The notes beneath the pieces were generated by a model that ran no database searches, was not told where the DNA came from, and saw nothing but the letters and a program-made list of their open reading frames with translations. A program made the position numbers and the translations under genes. Of a stretch of 64,000 bases of DNA, positions 45,599-59,300 are shown piece after piece. Positions within the stretch are counted from its first letter, which is position 1. The number at the start of each line of letters is the position of its first letter. Origin of the DNA: Escallonia rubra (taxonomy: Eukaryota > Streptophyta > Magnoliopsida > Escalloniales > Escalloniaceae); NCBI GenBank assembly GCA_033065855.1, contig JAVXUO010000489.1, forward strand, positions 1 to 64,000, given 5' to 3'.

Positions 45599-48500
45599 AG
45601 GCTTGCATAATGGAGCAGCCGTCCCCAAGCTCTTTTGTTTCTGATACGCACGAGTGTGAGAGATTTAGAGAGAGATAGAGAGAGAGAGATCGAAAGAAAG
45701 AGGAGACGACAATTGATTTTTCCGGCAAATTGCATAGAGTTTTTCGGTAAGTTTCTAGCCATATTTTCAGATTTACACAATGTTTATGGGGACTGTAAGG
45801 GGAAAGCTGTGAGTGTGTGTTGCGTGTGTGTATACGTGAGATCTTGTGGGTTATATGTGTGACGTGAGGGGGCTACCATGGCCCTGAGAGTGTGTTTGTA
45901 TACGTGGCTTATAACAGTAAGATGGGAGGGAAAGAGAAGCGGCCATGAAGTGCGTGTGTAGTGTAAAGATGGGCTTTAAAAGGGGCTGTTTGCACCTTGT
46001 GGGTTCGTGGTCGTGACAGCCATGGGATTGTGGAGTGACAGAGAGAAGAGCAGCCATGTGACTGTATGAGGCGTGGGTTTAATGTGTGTTGGTGTAGTGT
46101 ATAGTGGTGATTAAACGATGGTGTATGGGTGGGTGCTTGGGGAGAGCGAGACAGAGAGAAACCGTTTGCCGTGGGTGCGTTGTGGCTGTGTTTGTGTGTT
46201 TGCTGTATGCCGTGAGTGGTTGGTGAAAGAAGTGGGGTGTGTACAGGTTATGGGAAATTTTAAGCACAAAAGAAAAATGCATGACAGGCCTGGAATATGT
46301 GTATATGTGAGTGTGTGGATAGGGTGAAGTGGTAGGGCATGAGAGTGCATGAGTTCGTGAGTTGTTGTTTTGTGTGTGTGATTTAGTGTTAAATAGAGAC
46401 GTAGCAGTGTGTGTAAAGAGGGGTTGGAGTAGAATTCAAATGGTGAAGTGAGTCTGTGTAAACAGAAGGTGCAGGTGTATTTGTGTGTGTCTGCAGCAGT
46501 GTGCTGCTTGTGTGTGTTCAAACGGTGTAGTGTGTGAGGTGTAATACAATAGGTTATGAGGCTATCAAGAGTATTTCTGGGATGTTATGAAGTTGCTATA
46601 ATGGATAGTAGCCTAATTGAAGCTGAGCATGCAAAGAAGTATGTGTAGGAACTGGAAAGGGACATGTTCATAAGAGTGTTGGTGTTGTGTGTTCTTGAGT
46701 GTGTGTAGCAGCACTAAGTGTGTAATTAGGTGGAAAATTAATGTTTTGAGGTTGCTATGAAGCATAGTAACACCTAACGTGAGTGTGTGAAAAATGTGTG
46801 TGCAGTGTGTCTTGTTTGGACTAGGTGTGCATGTATGTATAATTGTGAGGGAAGTGGGTTTCTGAGAATGAACTGGAGAACATGAAAGTGATGTGTGTGT
46901 GTGTGTGTTTGTGTGCTCATGCGTGTGTAAGTGCTCTATGCAGGTGTGTCTAGTGAATAAAGTGTAAGGGTAGTGAGTGGTCTGTGAGGAAGTAGAGACT
47001 GAGCGCCGAGGGGAAGATGAACAAGGGAAATACATATCCGGGGAGCGGGTTGACGTTAAGTTAGGAACGTGCATAGGATAGCACACGGTTATTATTAACA
47101 AGTTAAACTTTACAGTATAATACCTTAGGCTATATTAGAATTTCTGGTAAAACTTCATAATTTTCTGAGATCGTGTGTATTTTTAATATTTTCTGTAATC
47201 TTATACTTATAAAATTCTTTTGAGCCTTTAGAGTCGTTAAAGTGTTTTGAAAGATTAGAATAATATTTTTATAGTATAAATAAGTCCCGGATTAACTTTG
47301 GTGATTTTTAGAGTTGAATTGCTATAGTTTCCATATCGCATTGGTTTTAGCAAAATGAATAATTTAAAAATAGTTTTAATGTCTTTTAAATTCTAATTTT
47401 TATTTCTATAATTTTTATACATTTGTTGGGGCTTTTAAAAAAATTATGGGACTTTATTTTCACCTAGAAACAATTATGGCTATTTAATTTAAAGAAATTA
47501 TTTTAATTCGAAAATATTCAAAATTTTAGAAATTTCATATTTTGACTTTTTATAATGTTTTAAGATATAAAGGTGTTTTATTATATATATATATATATTT
47601 TATTTTTTTATTTTTTTTATTTTGGGATATCGTTACGCATTAAGGAGCGTACATGAGTTTTGGTTAGGGTGGTCGTGTGCAGGACTCGCTTTGAGAGCGC
47701 GATGTCAGAGTTAGAAATAAGTACGTTTTGGGTAGTTGATATTATGGTTATAGTTTAACAATGTAGATTGCTTTCTAACAAATGAATTGCCAATTTAGGT
47801 CAATTCAAGGATTGTTGATCGAGGTTGAATAGCATCGCTTAGCTTGGGTCATGGTAAGGATTTTCTTTCCGAACCCTACTCATCATTCTGAATCCATATG
47901 CTTTAATCTTAATTGTTTCGAGAATTTTCTTAAACTATGATTTTATAAATTTTTGTGAAGATATTTGGATTTTGCTAGTGAAACCCTAACTTGAACCTTA
48001 AGCGATCGTTTGGAATTCTCTGTTTATTCTCATATGTTTTATTATTTCAATTATCGTAAAATGTTTTGAATTCTGGTTATTGATTCTCAATGTTGACATG
48101 AGTTAGTAATATGGAAGTTATAAGGATGGTCTGTTGGTTGGGTTAAACTAGTACCGAAATGGACTAGTTAGTGTACATATGCATATGTAAAGCGTATCGA
48201 GCTCTGCCGGGGTGGCTTTACTATGGTGTACTGCTCATGTTCAATATTTTCTATTTTTTTTATTATACCTGAAGCATTTTTGAATAACTACTGGTTTAAG
48301 GGATTGAGATGATACTCGTCCCTATGTTTATATCGTATTGCAGTAATTTCATAAAAAACAAAATCCCTTGAAAATATGTTATTGGACTTGAATGTAAAAT
48401 CGTTCGTATTGTTCGTCTATATCGAAATGTTGTGTTTTTATTGAAAATACTCTTAAAAATGTTTGTTTGACTCTATATGAAAACTCGTCCGAATCGTTTT

Positions 48501-49906
48501 GTTGTTTTAAAATCTTTGATCGACCTTACTGGGCTCTCAAAAGTTCACTCTCCTTTGACTTCCTTTCCGCAGGTAACAGCCAGCATTAAGTTGCCCGAAT
48601 AAGGATTAGAGTTGAGGGAGCGAAAGTAAAGGAATTTAATTTTGGTATTGATTGTTAGAACCCTGTGCGGGTAGTGATTATTATTTAAGAATTTTTTAGA
48701 TTTAGTTTGATGTATCATTTATGACATTCTACTGAGAATATGGTTTGATTAAATGTTTAGCTGCTCTGATGATGACTGACCATTTGGTTATGAGGTTATC
48801 ATTGTCTTAGTGTCATTGATCGATTGAGTGTTAACGTTCCGTAAAATTCTGGGATGTTAAACCGCATAGCTACTGCCTCACGGCAGTAGCTCCCTTTCTT
48901 GCCCAACATACTCACCATTTTCTCTTTGTTTTGTACTCACACAGGTTCACATAAACCTATTTCAAAGTAGCCCCTCCCTCATCTCTCAAGCACCACAACA
49001 CCCATAAACAAACACATGCACACAACAGATACACCACTCTCACGCACACACTACGCATCCAACAATACCCATTTCATGAAATTTCACAAACACACTTCAC
49101 CACAGTGTGCACACATTACACCTACAGGTCCAAGCTAGCTTTGAAGCATCCAAAAGGCAGATGCCCCCTTCTGTAACTAATTGCATCAATTCCAGATGCA
49201 TGATTTACCTGTACCACAGTGGGGTGCGACTCTGCAAACCTATTTCTTCATTAACCCATTTTCTACACGCATATTCACATATCGAAACCCATTGCGCACA
49301 CACAAAAATTACACTGGTTTTAGGGAGCAGTGAAGCTCCATTCTTGCTCCCTCATTACACCTAGAAACACACACATAATCACTCATCGCGGCACACCCAA
49401 AACTAAAACCAACCCCCACTCACGGTAGCCACATCTACCCATATTTCACCCACAATTTCACACCCAAAACACACAATACGCCTGCTGCACCATGACTGTA
49501 GTAGCCCCTCCTTCGCGTCATGCAACCCACATTCTCGACAGCAACGGCTGCTCACAGCCGTATCCCCTTCTCCCACACTCATGGTAGCCTCAAACCCACT
49601 TATCTATATCACTCACTAAAAACACAAAAGCCACACTCCAATAGACACACCCCTATAATACACTCATATAATTTCTAAGCACATTCAAAAACTAAGGTAA
49701 TGAAATAGAGTAAAGGCTTACCGAAATCTCATCGCTACATTCGCCGGAATTACTTGTCGGCAGCCATCTCTACGTTCCTCTCTTTCCCTCCTTTGACAGC
49801 TACTGCTCCATCCACAATAATTTCCCCCATCAACATTAACTACCACTGGTTTCTTCTTGTTTTCTGTTTCCGTCTCTCCATTTCTCATGAGTACTCACAC
49901 AAGCTT

Positions 49907-49943
<37 letters not shown>

Positions 49944-50793
49944 ATAACCGTAAACACATATCCTTTTATTCTCTCTTTCTTCTTTTCTATTTCTTTGGCT
50001 TGTAACCGTAAATATGTTATTGCACTCATTTCTCCCTGATTTCTCTCCAATGTTTTCCTTCTAAATAATTTTTTATTTTCAAAAGTAAAGAGTTCACTTA
50101 AAATTATTTCTTAAATTATCTAATAATCCCTGAAAAATTTTAAATTTTGAATTCATCTTTTTAACTATCATAAATTGTGTATTATTTAGTAAAAGAATGT
50201 TGCTGAAGGTTGCCGCTAAAATATCGATGCTAACTATAGAGTATAAAAATGTCGCTGAGGGCTTCTCAATATATCGTTTACGGTAATCGTCGCTTAAGAC
50301 CTAAATCGACATCACCTATAACTGCTATCATTAAGTAATAACTTATGATTTTTAAAAATTTGTCGCTAAAGATCGCATAAAGATTAATGCTCACCCATTC
50401 GTAGGCTAAAGGTCCCATAAATAATCAGTTAGGATTTATATATAAAACTTGCCTCAGGTTTTGGGCTGTTATATTCTTCCCCACTTATAAAAATTTCGTC
50501 CTCAAAATTTGGTTTCCTTAAATTGTTGCTCTTAATCATACTTGATCTCATCTTCCGTCATACCATCTCACTGTAACTCACGTTAATCCACCAACAAAAA
50601 TCATCTCAAATATAAATACTCTTAAATCACAAGCTCTGCAGTCTCGAATGTCTAAACATTTTACCCTGTCTGTATTTAGGTCTTTAAATCGTCGCTATAC
50701 AGTAAAGTCTCACCAAACCAACAATGGTTACTAGCAGTCTACGTAAATTTATCATAATGAAACGCAACCCTAATTTAGGACCGGGATATTACA

Positions 50794-51009
50794 TGACATG
50801 TCGACATCAGAGGTGACCTCAGGCTTCATACTCAGCGACGCCCACATTTGTGCTTCTCTTAGCTCTCTTTCCTCTCGACACTCGTGATGTCTTTCACGCG
50901 AATAGTAGTGACTTAGATGCATCCTCATCTGGTTGATCTCTTCTCTAATGCGAATAATGGGTGGTCTAATTGGCCTAGAGAAATGGTTGGCATTTGTACC
51001 GCCATTCAT
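50794..51009 (-). pseudogene. Unidentified ORF split by the LTR nest (its 3' end is at 31494-31516)
   Basis: On the minus strand a frame from 51009 encodes a charged protein with a helical, Arg/Glu-rich stretch (REEINQMRMHLSHYY) and then reads EVTSDVDM at the LTR border. Past the nest, at 31516-31494, the same frame continues SDEDDE and a TGA stop. The border pentamers are TGTCA and TGTCT on this strand, a 5-bp duplication with one mismatch. I do not recognise the protein; it may itself belong to an older transposon. The upstream limit is not certain. Confidence 0.55.
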
Positions 51010-53869
51010 CGAGGCCTCCGTATGTTAGAGCTACGACAATCTATTGTCAAAATCTCATCCTTATTGAGTCTTAGTGTCAACTCTACGCGCATCGTGGATA
51101 CGACATGGGATGAGTAGCGTAACCCTGGATTAAGGAGTATACAGAATCGTCATTTCCTAGCCAATGACGACCTATTGCTTAATATATTGCTCGGGGTCCA
51201 TAAAGGGGGTAATGTATTCCACTATGGGGGAAATTTTCCATCAAGCGAAGTTGCAGTTCTCATGCTACCTAGTTAAGTATTTATAGATGAAGCATTGCAG
51301 TTGATCAACAGTAATTTGCTAATTCCAGTAGAAGAAGTTGAGTCTAATAAATGAATAATGTCAAATATTGGCTTCACGTGTCTATCACTGTAGATTACTT
51401 CAATTACATTACTTCACAAGAAACTAAGGCATTTAACAAGTAGCTTGCTTAATGAAACAAATAGACTTAAATACTAGTGTATTTTGACTTGATTAGTTGA
51501 ATAATAAAACTTCTACTGGACTTTCTGGTCGACTATGAAAAAATCATCAAATGCTTCTTGTTCATAGTAAATTACATCTGTAACATAACATGACTCGAAC
51601 AAAATAGCTAGGTGCTTATATATTTATTTGATTAATAATCACATCACATCTATCAATTTTTATTTTAGGAACATGGCTCGGTCATTCACTTGCTCATGAA
51701 TTCGCAGCTTTGCCTGAGGCGACTAGTCGCCTCCTTTCCTCCGCCGAAAAATGCTTAGTCAGAAGAGACGAAGGTAATGCAATTGGGAAGGCCGACGACC
51801 TTTAAGTGATAGAAGGTAATTACAGATGCATGAGATGTCTCACATGTAACATAGTATTTAATTATACGTAATTGGATAGAAAATGGATTATGGTAAACCT
51901 CATTGCCATATGACAAACTTTCCATCAATTTTGAGTACTTAGAATTCCACAGCTCTCTTGGAAGCTCTGAGGTAGAGAGGTAACTTTAAACAAAAAAATA
52001 TTACCATATATTATGTTTTGGCCTTAGCTGTGCAAGTAATCTACACAAATTTTTTTGAATAGCTCTACTTGTAATTTTTTTGCATCAGCACTAAACTTAT
52101 CCCTGTTCAGGTTAGAAGCTTGAATTATCAGTTAAATATTGTGCTTCATAATATAACTTGCAGTTTTGCTGCATGCAACTCATACTTTATGGAAATGACT
52201 TGTTGCTGCACCCATGACACTTATTGGCAACTCACTTCTCGGCATTATGGTACCACTCTACAACCTTACAAACAAAATATTTATGTGGGATTCACAATTG
52301 AGAACCAATTGAGAACACGGAAGAAAAAAATAAGTAACAAGTACAAGATAATGCACACTTGAGATTCCATTACTATACAAGAATAGGCTGTAATTGACGT
52401 TGAGCAGTCTCAAGGCAAGAAAATCAAAATTTATACACAGCATATAACCCGCCTAGCAAAACTTCATCCTTCATTGAAGCTCTATTAAGAAGGGATGACA
52501 TATTTGCAGTATCTCTATTGCCTGTTCAATGTCAGTACTTCAGAAACTTTGCTATCACGATTAACTTGTGCTGATAATATGATATATTCACATCATTTCA
52601 TAGTATCATACTACTATAGCTACCCAAAATAACACTGCAACAAAGCTAAGTTGTTACCCTGTAGTAGAGGATTGCATTCATAACAAAGCTAGGGCCTTGG
52701 TTAGTGAATGCACAACATCATAATTACCATAACACAACCATATTGAAGTTTGAAAGTAGCAAAAGACGTGCAATCGGTACTTCAGAACCAGTCTGCCAAT
52801 GCTGAACCGATCCAGGGCAATTTTAACTATTATCCTGTGAAATAGAAATAGAGTCCCGTATACTGGAATTTCCTGCAGAATCAGCTTGCCGTTATTGCTA
52901 TGGTTCTAGCTCGTTTGAAGAGCTCCTTTCGTTCCCTTCAGTGTGCAACTATGTAATGGCTCCAAAATATATTCTAGAGTTACAGAGGTATTTATAATCT
53001 ATGCCGCCATTTGTGAAGATAATAAGCTTGAATTAGGAAAGATAATCACATGGATAATTCATAGTGAGAGCTCATGCACACATAAAAAGTATAGAAATAG
53101 CTACTGAATAATATGGTCACATGCCAAAAAAATTAATATAACGAAATCAAGGAAAATTTTGAAAATGACTAATGATAGGCTAATGCCCCAAGTTTACAAA
53201 CTAAATTCACACATTGACATGCTTGCACGTGCAAAATTCCATATTAGTATTTTGGGAGCTAGAGTGTCCATGTGAGTTTCAGATGTCACGAAAACCTACT
53301 ATTTTCTCTCTCCTTCATCCCTTTTCTGTTTTCCATTTACCTATCACAAATCTATATCCCCAATCATGGCCGGAAGGGCCACCACCCCCTACTGAACCCC
53401 CCATCATACTAACGGCCCCATCACCGCCGTAGATCTAACCACCACCACCATGCCCACCATAACATAAGCCACAGATGCATACAACTCTGCCTTTGACCCA
53501 ATGCAATATTACAGATTGAAATAGACGCTAAAAATCTGACAGACACTTCCGATGCATAAGTTTGTATATTACTTAATTACAGAAATAGACACCGATATAA
53601 ACGAGTTAATATAAGAAGCAAGGCAAGATAAAAAATTCAGGACCTAGAAGAAATGAAAATCAATGGGCGGACTAGTGACGAGAGAAAGACGACAAAATGA
53701 ATTGTTTCTAAAACGGTGCATGTTTGAGCTAATGTATCACTTCAACGCATCACCATGTAAGTTTAGTGCATAAAACTATAGTTAGTCAAGCATTTTACTT
53801 AGAAAATAAAGGTACGCACCAGTTAAAGGTTTTGGTTGCTTGTGGTATAGGTGGTTGCCACTTAATCGT
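51010..53869. other. No recognisable gene
   Basis: AT-rich sequence with only short open frames. A possible exon at 51667-51770 (an AG before GAACATGGCTCGG, a GTAATG donor-like site at its end) has no motif that I recognise. Confidence 0.35.
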
Positions 53870-56330
53870 TAATTGCACTCTTGCAACTCGAACGATTGTG
53901 ACCAAATTAATTGCAATGTGAGCAACGGGAAATCCTCTTGCCTTGAAATTGTGACTCTATTTGAGCAATCTGTTGGCGACTAGATGGGTGGCTGCACGAG
54001 GAAGAGGCCCCTAGGATTGCCTTTTCTAGAATCTTCCTCAACATCTAATTGGATTTGTTCAAATGTCGCTCATCAAAAGTTGGAACTGGAGGAATTTGAT
54101 GCTTAAACAAAAGCTTTTGTCGATCTACCAGGGAAACACGATCAACAAGGTCATACACACTTATTTCGTACTTGGGAAGGACTTACATTGCAGGTAGACA
54201 AGGAATCCCTAAATAATCCATCTCTTGAAAACTACTATAACATTGTGACAAATCCATAACACAATTGTTATTTTTGCTATCAGAGATGATGAAGGTTTGG
54301 TTAAACATGTACCGCTCTTAGATTTTACAATCTTTTCTTCAATCTGAGGTGCATGTTCAACCAAACCTTCACAACATGCATGTTCTCGAAGATGCACTTT
54401 GATGAAGCAATGAATATTTTGCAGACAGTCAAAACATGCACTTTGATGAAGCAATGAATATTTAGTTCTCGAAGATGATGTTTACCAAGCCATGCATTAA
54501 ATGATTCTGCTAGATTTGAGGATATCCAGCCCCATCTCTTCATTGGAAAATAAGCATTAGCCCAGTGTTGTGGCTTGTTTTGTTCCAGCCAAAGAGGGAA
54601 GTTTTCGTCCAAACTTGCACATCTCATCATACAGGTGCATAAATTTCCTATGATCACGAGCTTTCGCAAGTTTATCCACCAGCTCAAATGCAGTATTTCT
54701 TCGTCTTCCATCCCTTAGTCTTCAACAGATATTTGTGAAAGTTTTCCTTTAGGTGATGAAGATAATGAGAATTGCAGTCAACTTTAAATATATTCTCTAT
54801 GCCATCGACTAGACTTTTGTTCCTATCAGTCATAAAGACAAAATTTGTATCCTTGTCCAGCACTTCTCGCAGCTCACTCAAAAACCACTCCCAATCAACA
54901 TCATTCCCGATGGAGTCTATGGAATATGCCAATGGACATAACCCATTGTTTGAGTCCAAAGCACAAGTAAAGAAAACACAACCTTTGTAGAAATTCTTAA
55001 GAAAAAAGAGTCAATGAAAATCAAAGGCCTGCATGCACTATGGAAACCGGCAATGGACGTACCATAAGCTACGAATAATATTAAACCGGTGATTATCTTC
55101 GGTAGATGTTCGGTATGTTGAATGTGTTCCAGGAATTCCAGTCATTAGGCATTCACATAACCATGAAACATATGCATAACTTTGGGCTGGAACACCTCAC
55201 TTAATGCTAGCCTTTGTCCATTTTTTCATGCTTCGAACCTGATTATAGGACATATGAACCTCGTGATCTTCCTGAAAGATGGCTCGTATCTTGTTACGGC
55301 TGAAATTAGGGCTATCAACAATCTTCTTTTTAAACTTTTTCCCAAGATATTTTGCCATGACAACAAAGACGTAACTAGCATCATCACCCATGCTGTAAGA
55401 GTGAGCCGTTACACTCTAACGTAGTTTGAGTCCCCATCGCATGTTGTAGTTAGATACCATGGACATCCCTAAATGCTACATATTGCCCTGAGGTATTGTT
55501 GTCCTTACACAGGCACTTAAATTTCTTGTTGAGCATATAGAAATGCAAGCAACACCGAAATGCTTGTCTATCTTCAAATACACTACCTTTTAAAAATGCA
55601 CATCATCAACAATCGAAGGAATTATTGTAGCATCTATGACCTGATTTTCGAGCGAATCATATGTGGGAGAGGCATGTTCGAAGTGGGTAGAAGTTAGTTC
55701 CATTGCATTATCGCTAACATGATGATCATATCCGGAGGGGGTTGGATTTGGTTCAATTTCGCTAGTGATAGTAAGAACTTCTTGTATTGAGGGGGCATAA
55801 ACTAGTTTCTCTGGAATATTGACAAGCATGCTGGGAAGTTGAGCATTATCATCCGAATGGTGGATAGCAGGCTGAGGTATTGTGTGATGATTTGACGCCC
55901 TACAAACAAGCCTTTACATGTCAGCAGTCATGTCAATCACACAAGTAAAGCAAAAAGATAAGGTAGTGTTAAAGTCAATACATTGTGTTGGCTAAATGTG
56001 GTGTTTGAGGCACCACATCACTGATGAAAACATGAACTTTAGTTCTAGAATGTAAACGCAACATAAGATTCAGAGCACGCTGGTTTTGCAGCTCAATCAA
56101 TTGTCCCGTCTCTTCATTTGTGCAAAACATGAAAGACTTGTTACGTGAATGAATAAAACACGCTTCACACGCCTCCGCTACAAACTGATCATATATGTTG
56201 TTTCATCTACAAATTGTAGTTGGTTGTTTCTTCCCTCTACCATAATAGGACCAACAACTTTTCATCTATCAACCTTCCCCCCCCCCCACCCACCACACAC
56301 AATTGGCAATAGTAACAGAACTCCTTCACG
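53870..56330 (-). pseudogene. Second MULE transposase, heavily decayed
   Basis: Minus-strand remnants in the right order: an N-terminal part (VEGRNNQLQFVDETTYMIS near 56240; RALNLMLRLHSRTKVHVFIS), an acidic segment (55829-55590), a region ASYVFVVMAKYLGKKFKKKI (55391-55197), the catalytic region GLCPLAYSIDSIGNDVDWEW and FVFMTDRNKSLVDGI (54959-54684), then WGWISSNLAESFNAWL (~54530) and a CX2CX4HX4C knuckle broken by a stop (53935-53890). Frames change repeatedly and stops are common. The copy is not closely related to the MULE in the nest. No TIR pair was found. Confidence 0.8.
54420..54480 (-). repeat. Small duplication inside the decayed MULE gene
   Basis: The phrase TGCACTTTGATGAAGCAATG occurs at about 54385 and again at about 54433, so a ~50-bp piece has been duplicated in tandem within the pseudogene. 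Confidence 0.7.
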
Positions 56331-59300
56331 CTTCCCAGGAAGCAACTGCAAACATTAATTTTTCAAGGAACAACCTTACATAGGACAATGACATGTCAAT
56401 TTCAAGCGCATCAATATTGAAAAATTAAATTTCTAGAATGCTTTCATACACATAGTACATATGAAGGAAAAAAACTGCAGCCAAGGATACCCAATGATCA
56501 TAGAATTTAAACTAATATCTATAGGTCTGATACAAAATGAGAAATGGTTACTTAAACTTTGGCCGGCAATCAAGTAGTAGTAGGGCCATTCTTGTTGCAT
56601 CTACTTCTTGCCAAATGTTGGTAACCATTGAGCCATTATTTGTGTGCCAATAGATCTTTTTGGTTGCACAAAGACTTTGATGTAATTCACATTGTGAACT
56701 TGCAGATCAACTCTGATTATGTTGGTAGGCTTGCAAGTTTATATTTCAATATACTTTAATCGATATTGATACGATGCACGACAGAATAAAGGGCTTCCCT
56801 TTGGTTAAGCCCGAACAAAGTACCCGTCTTTGAAATGTTTGGTTTTGTGAATCAAGAGTATACATGTGACTATCACCCTTCATGCCTTGAACTGTACTAC
56901 TCAGTATGTTCAGCTTATTGTAGTTGAAGTGTAGCCGAGATACTCCACTAGCCTAAGAATGCATGTATGAGCGCAAGCAAAAGAGATGGACTTGAAAGTA
57001 CTTCTTTGAATAGCTTAGAGTCTTAGAACTCTCGTTAAAAGGCTTTTCTTTATAAAAGCCATTACACTACAAGTATTTTATATGATCCATTAACAACTTC
57101 AATGCCGTTCTTTTAGACTTTGAAGTGAAATAGGAGTAAGATTCGCCATTCTAAGCCCGCGAAAATGAGTTACTTATTTGGGGCATCTGAGTGCCCCACA
57201 TTTATATTTTCTACTACAATTGCAGTTAAAATAAATGGTCGGTGTATGGGTGAAAGCGAAAGAAATCACTTAAGGGAAAAAGAGCAAGCAACTAATGACA
57301 TCAGTTTACAAGAAATTCCTTCAAGACTATGCTAATGTTCACTTAGCATGCTGGCATGCCTAGAGATTATCTTTCGAAAAGACTACTCAGCCTTTCCTCG
57401 TCTAGTAGAAAGAAAAAATTCCGTACCCCAATCAAATCAAAGTACTACTGACTTGGCAACATATAAAATAGCTGCCCTTATGCCTCCATCATCAATAGCA
57501 GCAAAAAAGATCACAGTAGCTGCTCAAGGAAGAACAACGACTAACTTTAATTAATTGCTGCCCATGTTCATCAATTGCACTAATTAAACTAGAGGTACAA
57601 AGCAAGACACGCCTAACACCCTATCCTGAACAAATTTCCCACCTCTATTTGCCTCATATCTTTCTCAAAAACTCAACAATATTGACATTTCATACAACCT
57701 ATATAGCTTTAGACGCTATGGAGTTCTAAATTGTTAGAAAGTAATGGTTAAATATGCAAAATCAATATTTCTGAGATTACAAAACATCTAAGTAGTAAGG
57801 ATAACTTGACATTAGATAGCCTATTGGTCTCTCTAGCTTCAAAGCCATCAGCACCACTTCCTGTTAAGCAGTTGCAGCAGCTGCCTCAATCAACAACAAT
57901 AACAGATGTGCCAATGAGAAATTTTTTTATCAAATCTACGTACATTGTCCATCAGCCTTATAAAACCCAAAATAAAACTAACTTCTCTTTTCCACATTGC
58001 ATTGCAATAGGTTATAGTTACAAATGGGTTAATGCATGTCAGTTTACCACCAAAGTTGTTTCAAGTTGATTACTGTATATCCTTTCTAAAATAGTAGAAT
58101 ACTTCAATGAGGTTTTTTCTCATCGATATAAACGGCTATGATGCTTTGACACAATAGTGATAGACTATTCACAAATGCAACTACAACGCTATGTGTCTTT
58201 ATTGTTCAACATAAAAATATTCTAGAATCAAGTAGCTAAGCCAAAGATCATCCGTAATTAATTAGACTGGAATCTATAAACAACCATGATTTCCACAAGT
58301 ATCCCATTTAAAAACAACACTTTACCATCAAAAGTTTCTATGAACAATACAAACATCATATGAACTCAAATCTAAAGCAACAGTTTTTGGCCCTAGAAAA
58401 ATGGGTAACTCCCAAAGAGAACCGATACACGAGCCACCATCACCCCTTAAAACCCCGAGCTTCAGATTCAAATTAACACTTTCAGCAAGAGGTTTGAAAT
58501 GGAAATCCCCTAAGCTTAGCCAAGAAAAGGCTCATTTGAGTTAGGGCCGGCCAGCCAAACTATTATATCTACACAAACTTTGAACCATGATAATGTTCAG
58601 GGGTTGACAATTCTTGTTACCAAAAGAAAACGGGTTAAGAATACCAGGAAGGAAACTAATCAACTTGAAGCTCTAAACCAATTAACGATAGCGTTCAAGG
58701 GTTGACAATACCTATTAGTAACACTAACCTGACTTTCAATGACAATTTACCCGGAAAAGAAAAGATGCTTTAAGAACTTTGTTCCAGAATCTCAAATGGA
58801 GTGTTGGTTCAAGGAAAACAAGAAGAGGTAAACACAATTCCAAATTATAGGCTTTGGTTTAGGGTAATATTGAAAGTGGAGGTCCAAGTTCACGGATAAA
58901 GCTATTTGAGATGGATATTTTCATCTTCTTTAAGTTCACGGAGACAGTTATTTTCTTTTCTTTGTAAGACATCCTAATCCAACACAGACACATTTATTTT
59001 CTTTTTTTGGTAAGTCATCCTAGTCAAAAAGCATAAATATGTACAATAAAATCAACTCTTAGCAACATATCAATGGTACAAAGATAGAAGCAACCTAGAC
59101 CAAAATTAGATGCGGCAACAATATAGCAACAATCCTCCAAGCTTCCAATTAAGGGTGCACACGAAACTAACTACGCTATCACAACCTTGAACGATAGAAG
59201 ACAATTACAATATAGGTTCTAAAAGATGACTATTGCCTTTGGCAACATCACTACGAGAAGGAATAACTTTCTAGTCTTGTGAACTTGTAGAAGTCCAAGA

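Larger units (their letters stand above)
33540..48861 (+). mobile_element. Inner solo LTR (~3.72 kb), same family, opposite orientation
   Basis: Starts TGTAACACCCCACCCC at 33540 and ends TTCTGGGATGTTAAA at 48861, aligned with the ...TTACA end of the outer LTR. Pieces: 33540-33982 and 45582-48861, separated by the MULE. Shared landmarks with the outer copy include AACCATAAGTTAT, GTAAACGATAT, TTCCGGC...TTTTCGGTAAG, GGGCTC..AAAGTTCA...GCAGGTAA and TCGATTGAGTG..AACGTTCCG. Flanks CCTCA (33535-33539) and CCGCA (48862-48866) are a 4/5 duplication. A TATA-like site lies at 45591-45598, a GA-rich leader at 45655-45690 and a GT-rich tract at 45780-47000. No protein encoded. Confidence 0.75.
31517..50793 (-). 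mobile_element. Outer solo LTR (~3.95 kb), interrupted by the nest
   Basis: On the minus strand it starts TGTAATATCCCGGTCC at 50793 and ends CGGGGTATTACA at 31517 (TG...CA). Its two pieces are 50793-48867 and 33539-31517. Order of parts: a TATA-like TTATATATAA (~50440), a (GA)n tract (~49910-49938 as CT), a donor-like TTTCGGTAAG (~49720), then non-coding sequence. Flanking pentamers AGACA (31512-31516) and TGACA (50794-50798) are a 4/5 target duplication. No coding capacity, so it is a solo LTR or a large non-coding derivative. The family could not be assigned to gypsy or copia. Confidence 0.72.

Noticed and set aside
46079..47101. Long Thr/His-rich minus-strand frames
   Set aside because: Low-complexity GT-rich LTR sequence lacks stops on the opposite strand for compositional reasons.
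48867..48890. Perfect small hairpin AGCTACTGCC...GGCAGTAGCT next to the inner LTR end, and a CCTCA copy at 48876 as alternative target duplication
   Set aside because: Alignment with the outer LTR places the end at 48861 with CCGCA as duplication; the hairpin overlaps the border and is probably coincidental.
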